A stretch of DNA of 64,000 nt from Capronia americana. Taxonomy: Eukaryota > Ascomycota > Eurotiomycetes > Chaetothyriales > Herpotrichiellaceae. Below, piece after piece: positions 31,992-41,829 of this stretch. The notes beneath the pieces are model-generated. The model was not told the origin of the DNA, ran no database searches, and was given only the letters and a program-made list of their open reading frames with translations. How positions within the stretch are numbered: the stretch's first letter is position 1; each line of letters starts with the position of its first letter. The DNA is taken from NCBI GenBank assembly GCA_016110215.1, contig JADWQD010000010.1, forward strand, positions 1,550,001 through 1,614,000. The letters are read 5' to 3'. Both the position numbers and the translations under genes were made by a program.

Positions 31992-33047
31992 ATGTCAGCT
32001 GCTGCTGGAAGATTCAAGGTCAACTCGCTAAGACATTTCCTGCGACCAGACGGTAACAACAATCTCGCTGAACAAAGCCGCGGAAGCACAGTAATGTTGG
32101 AGGGTGCTGCCGGCGACAAGAATGCCGCGACTCATACACGCACGATCCCGTCAGCAGTAGTGGTAGTGGTGACGGGGGCGACGAAGTCCAAATACCAAAG
32201 TTCCCAGCCCAAGATGCTCAGGAAGGCATAAGACGAGTCGAAGCAATCACGCTGGGATGGAGTTAAGACCTCCCTCATCATCATCTACATATGGTACGTT
32301 TCTTTCTTCATAATAGAGATATCGTGATCAAGATAGCGTCGACGATGATGCCCTAACACACTATCTTTGCTAACTTGTCTGGATATGTATGTAGCTAAGC
32401 CTCATTCTGCAAGCCGCGTGTATAAACCATTCAAACCTGTTGCGCTGCCCAGGTATGTATGTATGTATGTATGTATGTATGTGGTCACACCCCTGTTATC
32501 GAGCAAGTCCCACCATTTCGATGTCATGTCATGTTACTGGCCAGGTTCAGGTCAGGTTACTGAAATTGGTTGATGTAGGTCTTTGTTGGCATCGGATTCA
32601 CTGGTATGATATATTCGGTGGATGCCATGACGGTGGACACCAGCACGTTGGAATAACCAGAGCCTTCTCCGTATATGGTCACCGCGTGTGCCGCAGAGGG
32701 CTTCTACGAAGATATCAACTGGCGTTGGGTACATGGATCATGCCGTGGGGAACAGCATCTGCGGCGCCATCTGGATGTACTCTCCGCCCGGCGCGCTCCA
32801 AAGACTCCTGCTAGAAAACCTCGAGCCGGAGTGGGAGACCATCTACGGCGACTTGACCGTGCAGCTGAGCTATCCGATGGGCAGTCCTGAGCTGGGCACG
32901 AGGCCATTCTGGAAGGCATACGGAATTGCGCAACGCAGGATGTTGATCGCCGGTACCAGTGTCATGGGTCTGGCATTCTTCTTCGTCCTGATGATCCGCA
33001 ACATCGACATCTCCAAGAACGCGCAGGTCAAGGGCGTCTTGTTCTAG
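31992..33047 (+). pseudogene. Wrecked siderophore-iron transporter (MirB-like MFS) gene
   Basis: Three separate pieces of a fungal siderophore-iron permease (normally about 600 residues, 14 helices) survive in order. Near 32205-32283 the N-terminal tail and first helix read EGIRRVEAITLGWS, then TAA, where one extra T at 32263-32264 breaks the frame into KTSLIIIYIW. Near 32580-32740 comes GIGFTGMIYSVDAMTVDTSTL, a stop, SPYMVTA and INWRW, with small internal losses. From about 32735 the C-terminus resumes with GNSICGAIW and runs through YGDLTVQLSYPMGSP to RNIDISKNAQVKGVLF at 33047. About eight central helices are gone and frames change between pieces, so no transporter can be made. Its place beside the cluster suggests the locus once had its own uptake system. 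Confidence 0.8.
32453..32480 (+). repeat. (GTAT)7 microsatellite
   Basis: Seven perfect GTAT units inside the transporter relic, starting at what looks like a former splice donor (CCCAG|GTATGT). Confidence 0.9.
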
Positions 33048-33576
33048 AACGGGAAGCAAGCGTCGTGATGCGGTGGAACTGACCTGAAACTTGAGTACCT
33101 GGCGCCTACGCTGGCTGCCAGGTACTACTCGAGAGCATTCAGTATTCCATGAGACCGCTTCTCCCAAAAGGCGGACTGGTTACAATGGTATACTCATACA
33201 GTTTCACGCTCAAAAACCAAAACCCATGTCCATCTTCTCACATTTGAGAAGCTCATATTAATCTGACGGGTCAATCAACCGAGCTAGACTCCAGAGGCCC
33301 TCGTCCGTCCGGTGTGCGCTACCGGCAAGGAGGCAGGAAGTGCCAAAGGTATCTCGCTGGCTGGTGCGGAGGCTACAGTATTACTTTTGGGACATTTCAA
33401 CATCGGCACGCCTTCCCTTGCATCTCAACAAGATAATCTTATCGTGGCCCCTTGACTATCGTGCATCACCGTGTCAGCACCATGATTTCACTCGCGTCAG
33501 CAGCGGATCGGGACTAGGAGGCAGTCTCGACACGTATCCACTTTCCCCAACTTCAACATTACCATCTTTGCATAGG
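33048..33576. other. Intergenic region / leader of phosphoesterase
   Basis: Contains the promoter of the downstream phosphoesterase. An in-frame open stretch from 33340 exists, but its residues do not look like family sequence and a CATAG directly precedes the chosen ATG. Confidence 0.5.
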
Positions 33577-34377
33577 ATGGCAGTTCAGGTACTCTCAGAC
33601 CTGCATTTGGAGGTCCCTAAAGCGTACGATTTCTTCAAACTCATCCCAAAGGCACCCTACCTGGCGCTACTTGGCGACATCGGCAACATTGGATCTCACA
33701 AGGACGACTATCTTGCCTTCTTGACCCTACAGCTCCAGCAGTTCCGCGCTGTGCTTCTCGTCCCTGGCAATCATGAAGCGTATCATTCCAACTGGCCTGC
33801 CACTCTCGATATCCTTCGCGCCTTTGAACAAGACGTTCGCAAAGACAGATCGCTCGGAGAGTTTGTCTTGCTCGACCGCGCAGCCTTCCGGCTTCCAGGC
33901 ACGAACATTGTCATCCTGGGCTGCAGCCTCTTTTCTTTCGTCCCGGCCGAAAATCAAACGGCGGTCAGCTTCGGACTCAATGACTTTTTCCACACCAATG
34001 ACTGGGATGTCGGCATGCACAACGAGGCGCATAAGCGCGATCTTGCCTGGCTGAATGCGCAAGTTGCACATCTTGAACAGTCGAACGTCAAGATCATCAT
34101 CTTCTCGCACTGGAGCCCATCACGGGATGTTCGCGCGATCGACCCAAGACATGCTGGGAGTCCGATCACGAGCGCCTTCTCTACGGAGCTGTGCGGCGAG
34201 GCATGCTTCAAGAGTGACAAAGTCAAACTGTGGGCGTTCGGCCACACACACTTCAACTGCGATTTCACGGTTGAGCGGGTGAGTCATGCTGGACCGTTGA
34301 GGCTGCTTGCGAATCAGAGAGGATATTACTTTGCCCAGGCTGAGGGTTTCGACGCGGAGAAGACTGTTGAGATTTGA
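33577..34377 (+). CDS. Calcineurin-like metallophosphoesterase
   Basis: From ATG 33577 the frame gives 266 residues, intronless. The five metallophosphoesterase blocks are present in order: SDLHLE (residues 6-11), GDIGNIG (about 35), GNHE (about 65), FSHWSP (about 179) and FGHTHF (about 221). These supply the two-metal site of a hydrolase acting on phosphoesters; the exact substrate is not predictable. A longer in-frame start at 33340 would add 79 residues lacking family character. It marks the first intact conserved gene to the right of the siderophore locus and shows no obvious functional link to it. Confidence 0.85.
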   Translation: MAVQVLSDLHLEVPKAYDFFKLIPKAPYLALLGDIGNIGSHKDDYLAFLTLQLQQFRAVLLVPGNHEAYHSNWPATLDILRAFEQDVRKDRSLGEFVLLDRAAFRLPGTNIVILGCSLFSFVPAENQTAVSFGLNDFFHTNDWDVGMHNEAHKRDLAWLNAQVAHLEQSNVKIIIFSHWSPSRDVRAIDPRHAGSPITSAFSTELCGEACFKSDKVKLWAFGHTHFNCDFTVERVSHAGPLRLLANQRGYYFAQAEGFDAEKTVEI

Positions 34378-35311
34378 GCGAAAATCAATCGATGCGATAA
34401 CTATATAAACAGAGGCAGATTTTAAAGGAGCCGGGGAGCAGATCGAGGATGGGGGCCTGATGCGATAGGGGGGAAGGGATTAAACGGTGTCGAGGTGACG
34501 CACGGCGGGCGCCTCAGGGCGGACAGAGTTAAGAGACATAAGTTGGAAGGGAAGAGAGTTGGGATGGGGGGAGGTACGTGTGGGCCAGATTGTAACACTC
34601 ACTGCCACATCGACTGGCAATGAATAATATGGAGGGCGAGCCCACTATATATAGCTTGCAGCAGGAAATGTAATCGGCCCGGCAGCAGGCTTGTGTTATC
34701 CAACAGGTCATTGAATGACCGCCCCAGATCCCGCGAAGCGTTGCCAATCCACTCGACTGTAGCACGTTGCAGAGGTTCCCGCCTGTGGAACGGCCAGCTG
34801 GAGCGGCAGGCCGATTAGCAAGTTGAGTGCCTCGGTGGCAGTAAGTGGGACATACGGTAGAGATATCGCACCGAACTTGGCAGATCGCTCATATACGAGT
34901 AGGCATTTTTTACCTAGCGGCTACCGCCGTGGCCTAGTAGGCGTCCGCTGTGGGATTCCAGTACTCATAAGGCTGACTTCAGAAGCCGAAGAGCATAGCC
35001 ACCTCATGCCCACTTCCCGTGGGGTCAGCAAAGCACCTCTTCCCTAGTCGCCGACCAAGTGTGTTGAGGTCTTTGGGTCCGAGCGTACTTGTTCCACTAC
35101 AATCCCTCCCAGACATTGAGCGATCAATGTCATAAGAACGAGATCGGGTATACGGAGTTTAGATGTCCTTCAGGTCCCTTCCAATCATCGGACCAAGTAG
35201 CCAGAATGCACGTCCCACAGGAATATCGTACCATTTAGTAGGCTGGCGGTAACGAAGGTACCATTTTTCTTCTTCTTTTCTTTCAAATGGCGATTGTTGC
35301 AACCGAAGCAT
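34378..35311. other. Intergenic region
   Basis: About 0.9 kb between the phosphoesterase stop and the stop of the repeat-rich protein (convergent genes). No gene or structured repeat is seen. Confidence 0.5.
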
Positions 35312-38300
35312 CTACAGCATCTTGTCCCGGTGCCGCGCAAGCCGGCGCAGAATGTCGAAATTCCATAAAGAGCTGTGTCGGGCCTCCTCCGCCCTATCTA
35401 TATCATCCTCGTAATCTTCCAACGGCAAATCCGAAGTCGCTTCGGAGTAGTAGTTCAGATCCTGAAAAGGTTGCGAGGGAGTCGAAGACGCTTCAGAGGA
35501 GTAGTGTAGATGCTGAAAAGGTTGCGAGGAAGTCGAAGACGCTGCAGCGGGGTAATGGAGATGCTGAAAAGGTTGCAGATGCTGAAGAGGTTGCGGATGC
35601 TGAAAAGGTTGCAGATGCTGAAGAGGTTGCAGATGCTGAAAAGGTTGCGAGGAAATCGAAGACGCTTCAGAGGAGTAGTGCAGATGCTGAAACGGAATCT
35701 TTTCTTGACCCAACTCGAAAAACTGTTGTGTGGCTTTTCGAGGAGAGTACGAAGACGCTTCAGAGGAGTAGTGCAGATGCTGAAAATGAATCTTTTCTTG
35801 ATCCAACCCGAAAAACTGTTGTGTGTCTTTTCGAAGAGAGTGACGTGTCGCCTTCGCAGGCGGTATTACTTCCGACTTTGCCTTTCGTCCCCAGCTTGCG
35901 ATCTTGTTGGCAACTCTTTTCCCATTGGAACGTTTCCAGCTAGGGATTTGCGAGATCGCATCGCGGTCGACTTCAGCTCGATTGGTCATAGTAAATACCT
36001 GACTGTCCGTATTTTGGTAAAGTTCTGTTCTTGGCGTGGCATTTGACATAATATCTGGGTCGATCGGTATACTGGACTCTAATATAGGTCGATCTTGTCT
36101 ATTGGAGAAAGAGACATCTTCTCCCAGCCGCTTTTGGGATGATCTGACATCGCAACGTTGTGGCTGCAGTGCTGAGAATTGTGCCAATTCAGTCGACAGG
36201 GTTTTCCAGAAGTCTTGATCCGATGGACGTAGCGATAGAGGAGAACTGAAATTGTCCAGCATCTTAAGTAGGGCCGATTTGCTGGAGAAAGTTTTCGCGA
36301 TGAGATAACGAAGGAGGTTGAGGAGTGCTGAATCAAGCGCCATCAACATATCACCGGCGTCTTCCAGAGAATGATCTCTGACAACGAGAACTTGCTCATA
36401 TAGTGATGCCGTGAAGATAATGATGTTAGCCACCTGGGTAATACTGGCATTGCGAAGGCTGCTTGGTCGGATGACTTGCTCAAGGATGTTGAAGGCATCG
36501 ACGCTAGCGTATGCCCTCATCTGTTCAAGATATCGTCTTTGAGCCTTGATCTCAGGCTCATATCTGTCCGAAAATTTCGACTCTTCAAGGATGACATTCG
36601 TTTTGATGAGTAAATTCCAGCCGCTGTGGGCTGCCAGCAGTCGCTCCCGGTTGTTGCAGGTTTCCAAATCCCAATTGTCTCGAATTACCTGACCATGGAG
36701 TTTGGTTAGAGCTTCCAGTGATTCATGGTTGCTCTCTGTCGCCATATTGCTGTAGACACTGTGGAAGAATCGATTCACGGCACTTTGAGAACCGGATGTG
36801 CGGTGAGAATTTGAAGGGGCCGAGCCTTGACAGAAGCTTGGTGGTAAGTACACGCCTGCATGAACCGAAGTTAGCCCTTTCTCAAAATCGTCCTCAGTAG
36901 AAGGCACTGCACCACTCTCAAAAATATTCTTGTCGCCAAATATGGGCCGAACGCAGGCATCAAAGCGCAAGTCTGACAGCTGCTGTGCTCCTTCTTTAAG
37001 ATAGGATTCACAACTGACGCACGGGTCTCCGCCGGAGCACTTTTCTCGATCATTAGCTAAATCCTTTCTGCGAGGAAAATCAGGCGGACTTGCATCGAGT
37101 CCACGAAACTGGCAGCGGACACACTGGCCGCCTGCTTCACGGATGTCCTTCTTCCTTTGTATCTCAAGCTTTGACGCTGGCCGGCGTGAAGACTTCTTAG
37201 TACCGATTGTTTGCAGGCAGTCGTGGAATGGGACGATGTCAGCTTGTGATAGTCGGCGTTTTCGTGCGTATCGAACATGTTCTTTGGATTCCCCCCCGGG
37301 AACGGTGGAGACTCTCGGAGGATGAATCTGGGCTTTGATAGAGAAATCGGCTGCTTGTGCAGATATGCTCTCTGTGTTCGCTGGGTCTTTGACTTCAATA
37401 GTAGTCGCAACCGAAGATTGCCTGCTTGTGCTTGCCGTAGTGCCGACAGACGAACCTCCAGCACTGTCTGGTGAAGAAGAAGCCATCCGTTCCGTGGCAA
37501 CTTCGGGTGTTGAGTCATTCCTCCTATCTGCAGAGCTATTAGTATCCCTGTCTGGCCCATAGGATATGCCAGCGTTGCCACTGAAGCTTGGACCGTCGCT
37601 TAGACGCAGCTCCTGGGCATCCAATTGTGATGGCGACTAATAAGTTGAATAGTCAGCAGTGGTGACAATGCAGCGAAAATTCAGGTCCATCGTAGACTCA
37701 CCCCAACTACGCCCAAGAAATTGTCCAGCCGGTAGTCGGGCACGTAGGCTCCCGACGAGGGAGCTGGAATAGCCAACAGGGTATTCAACGGTGATTGAGG
37801 TGTATTGCCATTTCCGCTGTCTACATTCGTGTCTCGAAGTACCGAAGGAACCTCCTGTTGATCTCGAAGCTCAAGCTCAAGCTCAAGACCGAGCACGAGC
37901 TCATGCCAGTGTAAGTAGTCGTCGTCCTGTTCGGGAGATTTGCCTAGCTCTTTTAAACGAAGACCTCTTCGTAATCGCTTCGTCTTGTACAGCTCTAGTC
38001 TTTTCTCTTGGATTTCATTGCCTCCTTTTCTCGAGGTCTCGGAAGACTGCGCCAGCTGTGTGTTTGCATATCGGGAGGATTGGTCAGGGACCTGGATTTG
38101 CGGAGGTTGGACTGGACCGTTAGTCGTTTGCAGTCGGTCTGGTATGTCGGTATCATTCAAGGGTGAATACGCGGTTGTCGTTGAAGGAAGATGTCCTGCA
38201 TGCGGAATCCTCTCCTGTGGCGGGAAGATCGCCAGCGTGTCCGCATAGTGTCCATTGCTTTCACTATCCGGAATCACTGTTGGGTCGAAAAGTTCGAGTA

Positions 38301-38373
38301 GACTTTCGTGCGACCATCCTGACACGGGTAGCATGTCCGAACCAAAAGGGTATACGTCGATTGGTGTGTTCAT
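35312..38373 (-). CDS. Large hypothetical protein with Cys cluster and QHLQP-type C-terminal repeats
   Basis: Exons 38373-37702 and 37636-35312 (65-bp phase-0 intron, GTGAGT donor, CTGAC branch point, TTATTAG acceptor) give 998 residues. The N-terminal exon is acidic and low-complexity with a basic Lys/Arg-rich patch (KTKRLRRGLRLKELG). Around residues 395-460 a cysteine cluster reads GGQCVRC ... KCSGGDPCVSC ... C, like a fungal zinc-cluster variant found in large uncharacterised proteins. About 20 residues (GLDASP...NDRE) between CVRCQFR and KCSGG look inserted and could be an in-frame intron of 48 or 60 bp that I cannot place with certainty. The middle is helical and leucine-rich. Residues about 819-956 are tandem repeats. 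DNA binding is a guess; no family name is recognised. Confidence 0.7.
35440..35850 (-). repeat. Coding minisatellite in the 998-aa protein
   Basis: Two nested repeat types. About five units of 18 bp (plus strand GCAGATGCTGAAGAGGTT, at about 35557-35647) encode hexapeptides such as LQHLQP. Around them, 48-bp units encode FQHLHYSSEASSxSSQ, and two ~91-bp units (about 35665-35846) encode TQQFF(G/E)L(D/G)QEKI. All units are multiples of three or keep the frame, so copy-number change would alter length without breaking the protein. Confidence 0.75.
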
Positions 38374-38899
38374 TGCTCTCTGCGCTCTGCGCTCTGCGGC
38401 CTGTGGTTTGGGACGGCACTGTGAGTAAGAAGACAATTGACGTTGGAGGCAGATGGTAGAGCTACTGCAGTCATTTCTGCATCTTCTCAAGAACTGCTTT
38501 TATAATTTGTCGACGGGAAGAACGCAAGGAGTGCGACGCGTGGTGTTGGCGTGATCTACGTCATTCTTCCCAGTTAGGAAATGCGACAGGAACAGTTTTT
38601 TGGCCGCGTTTCCCGAATAGGAATCACGACAATATCACCTTCGTGCCGCTTTGCCTGCTCGAGGCACACGACAGCAACCACAATGTTGTCGCTTCGCATC
38701 TTCAGAAAGACGACAGCAATCCCAGATTGGCCGTGTCGCGTCTTGAGAAGATGGCAGCAATGTCAGTAATACAAATACCACGGGGCGTTGTCCTCGTCCC
38801 TCATGAGCCACCATCTTCTGCAAACCTTCACACCCTTTCTCACACAACGTCATTGCGACATCCGAATCGAAAGAGACTGTCGCTGCCAGCAGTCTCAAC
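38374..38899. other. Spacer with 42-45-bp degenerate repeats
   Basis: Between 38650 and 38770 three units share the words GACAGCAA and TCGC(A/G)TCTT(C/G)AGAA. It is a short eroded tandem repeat upstream of the small membrane-protein gene. I see no other feature. Confidence 0.45.
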
Positions 38900-39164
38900 A
38901 TGGCCTGCAGTTGCACCGACAGGATCGTCGTCGTCATCGAAGATGGTACCAGGTGGACTCGCGCCGACATCCTCCAGCTGATCGGCATCGTACTCGTGGT
39001 CATCATCCCCACTGTCGCATTTATCTACCATCACCTGTATTTGGGTCGTGGTATGGTGCCTTTCTCTCTTCCCCTCTCTTGAACAACTCGACATGAAAGC
39101 ACATCAACTGATGGACGCAATAGGCAACGCCACTCGTCGGATCTGGCATGGCCACCACGGATGA
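38900..39164 (+). CDS. Predicted small single-pass membrane protein
   Basis: Exons 38900-39050 and 39124-39164 (73-bp phase-1 intron, GTATGG donor, CTGAT branch-like word, AATAG acceptor) would give 63 residues. The start context CAACATGGCC is strong. Residues 25-43 (LQLIGIVLVVIIPTVAFIY) form one hydrophobic helix after a Cys-rich start (MACSC) and before a basic tail. Unspliced, the frame ends after 60 residues with the same helix. No family is recognised; the call rests on start context, helix and splice signals only. Confidence 0.4.
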
Positions 39165-39940
39165 TGCACTAGATGCCTGGGAAAGGTATACTGAAAGCAC
39201 GAGACATAAGATATCAACGCTAATCTTGACACAGCTTGAGAAAGGCCAGAAAAGGCCATCAAAGATATTGAAAGGATGTGGAAAGAATAGGCCGGTCGGG
39301 ACAGACATAAATCGAGACGAGGGGGATATGCAAACTGCTGTACTAAGATTGCTGTGGATCCATCAAATCTCACTTATTAAAAATACATTCCATAGTTGAT
39401 GCCTACTAAGTAATCCGCAAGGGAGGAGCAGGCAGTCTGCCAAACTTGAAAATGCAGATGGGAGAGGTATTAGAGAATATCTTAGCAGTGCTATGAATAA
39501 TACTGAGAGCAAAGCAATGTAGGAGATAGACACTGTTACCTCAACGATTTTCTCCTCTGATTCAAGATGTTCTCCAGTCATAAATACCAAGTCTTATCTC
39601 TTCTTCAGTTTTTAAACGTCGGAGGTTCTGGAGCTTGAGTGATTGAAGTATCTGGCGTCACTTCCTGAGGTCAAGAAAGCTCAGTCCGTCGTTATCTGTA
39701 GCCGCTGACTCCGAAAGGTGCTGGCTTTCCAGACCTTGTGAAGTCCAGGAAGCGGACGAGGCTTCTTATGGACATTAAAAGCGGCGGCGCGCCCAGCCCG
39801 CGACCATTCCCGAAGCGGCCGGCCGCCTAAACCGGAGACGGATTTCCGTGCAACGACTTTACTCGTACAACAGAAATACTGCATTGCACTGACGCTGCAG
39901 CGATATGAATTGAAGAATCCCGTTCCATCTCCTGGCAACA
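39165..39940. other. Intergenic region
   Basis: About 0.8 kb; its right end is the promoter of the exosome gene. Nothing else is supported. Confidence 0.5.
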
Positions 39941-41002
39941 ATGCCGTCAGCAGATCCAATCCCCGTCTCCGCCATGCCTCTCGTCTCTCCCAACGCGCTG
40001 CTCCACGCCCATCTCAAACAAACCCCGCCACGCCGACCTTCGAACCGCATCCCCTCCGAACCGCGACCAATTCAGCTCAACGTTGGCTCATTGTCACACT
40101 GTAACGGCTCGTCGCTGGCGAAAGTCGGCGCCACAACCATTGTGTGCGGCGTGCGCGCCGAGATTCTCCCCGTCAGCGAGATCCCCAGCTTTCGAGTCAC
40201 AAAGTCGTCAGAAAAAGACCGAAGAAAACCTGTGCGACGACAAAACGGCGGCGAGAGCAGCGACGAGGAGGAAGGATACTCTCCCATCCAACTCTACAAC
40301 CTGCTCGTCCCAAACATCGAGCTCGCAACAGGCTGCGCGCCCAGACACCCCGCAGGAACCGCGCCGTCGGTCGAGGCACAGTCAATCTCGCAACGGTTAC
40401 TGTCGCTCCTTCACGCATCACAGCTCGTCAAGTCTTCAGACCTCGAAGTCATCTACACGCCACCCGAAGAGTCACGAGATCTCGAGTTGGGCATCAACGC
40501 AGACCCGGAGATCAAAGCATATTGGACATTATACATCGACATGACGTGCATTAGTCACGGCGGGTCAGTTTTCGATGCCGCGTGGCTTGCTCTTTTTGCT
40601 GCATTGAAGGACTGCTCACTTCCGAAGGCTTGGTGGGACGTTGATTCGGAACAGGTGCTTTGCTCTGCGGCCGTCGAGGACACGAGGAAACTGGGGCTAC
40701 GAGGAATGCCAGTCGCCAGCAGCTGGGGCGTTTTTGTGCCCGAGGAGAGATTGCTCAACATGCAGAACGAGGAGACAGACCGTTATTGGATCCTCATGGA
40801 CATGGATGCGTTTGAGGAAGAGTCCTGTGAGGAGACTGGATGCATCACGTTGGATTGCAGCAACGAGGCAGACTCGATCCTCAGAATCGAGAAGAGCGGC
40901 GGCTCCGTCATTGACGTTGCGCATCTCGAGCAGATTAATGGATTCGCCAAGCGACGGTGGCAGCAATGGAGGGATGTGTTGCAAACATCCTCACTTCCCT
41001 GA
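39941..41002 (+). CDS. rrp43: Exosome subunit RRP43 (RNase PH-like)
   Basis: Single exon, 353 residues, ATG in the context ACAATG. The N-terminal part (PRRPSNRIPSEPRPIQLNVGSLSHCNGSSLAKVGATTIVCGV) is the typical entry of the eukaryotic exosome ring subunits RRP43/EXOSC8, and YIDMTCISHGGSVFDAAWLALFAALKD is the RNase PH second-domain core. Phosphorolytic residues are not conserved, as in other eukaryotic ring subunits, so it acts structurally in the nuclear and cytoplasmic 3'-5' RNA exosome. A charged insert (about residues 84-110) is lineage-specific. It is convergent with the glucosidase gene. Confidence 0.88.
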   Translation: MPSADPIPVSAMPLVSPNALLHAHLKQTPPRRPSNRIPSEPRPIQLNVGSLSHCNGSSLAKVGATTIVCGVRAEILPVSEIPSFRVTKSSEKDRRKPVRRQNGGESSDEEEGYSPIQLYNLLVPNIELATGCAPRHPAGTAPSVEAQSISQRLLSLLHASQLVKSSDLEVIYTPPEESRDLELGINADPEIKAYWTLYIDMTCISHGGSVFDAAWLALFAALKDCSLPKAWWDVDSEQVLCSAAVEDTRKLGLRGMPVASSWGVFVPEERLLNMQNEETDRYWILMDMDAFEEESCEETGCITLDCSNEADSILRIEKSGGSVIDVAHLEQINGFAKRRWQQWRDVLQTSSLP

Positions 41003-41829
41003 GAGAGAGAGAGTCGCGTCCGACCGAACTTGACGATTACGAGTACTCCTGGACCCAATCCCTCCTAGCGTGTACACACATGTCGAACCCGAGCGCCTAG
41101 TCGCGCACTCTGGGAACATCGAGGTCTCAGCAATAGTGGCGAGCCGAATGGAACCAACCCAATTCTTTGTGAAACGCGGCGACCCAACAAGAAAGCATCG
41201 TAAGACGTCCAGACGTCTTTGCCGGGTTCCGAAAAGACTTCAGTATTCGCAAGCATTCCGCTTTCCGGAATCTCACTGCATTACGACCGCGTCGCGTGGC
41301 GTAGGCCAAAAGTAAACATCACAGGAAAGTACTCTGTAAGATGGACTATCTCCCAGTCCCTCGGAACCTAGGCGTGCATTTACCGCAGACCAGGACCCCC
41401 ATACCAACTACCTTGCTGTGAGAGACACTGTACTGTATGTACACTACCGTTCGTAGCTGGCATGACCCTTCGTACACACGTACACTAACCACGACCGCGA
41501 GGCCAGCTTACCCCGGAAAGGCAACGTCAAAAATCGACCGTCGACTCTCGAACAACACGTGGGATTCAGAATACGCAGGCATGTGCATTTATTCTTTGGT
41601 ATTTTCGGTATTCTGCATGAATGGGACTCCCTCCGTACGCTGAGCTTGCCAATCCCCAAGGACGAGGACGGGTTCATGCCCTCTTCAGCGGCTGGACAGG
41701 TTCTAGAGGTCCTACGTTACAGTTACGTGTAGCACTCCTTATCTAGAGATGACTCCGCAAGACTCAGTACTTAGAACTATTCCGTAGACGGGACGTGACC
41801 TTTTTCTTTTCGGATATGTATGTAATGTT
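41003..41829. other. Convergent 3' spacer between RRP43 and glucosidase I
   Basis: Two genes end toward each other across 0.8 kb; GAGAGAGAGAG follows the RRP43 stop. No gene is seen in the spacer. Confidence 0.5.

Noticed and set aside
35287..35943. Plus-strand 218-codon frame rich in AEKVA/ADAEEVA repeats
   Set aside because: It is the mirror image of the coding minisatellite of the minus-strand 998-aa protein, whose frame extends far beyond the repeats.
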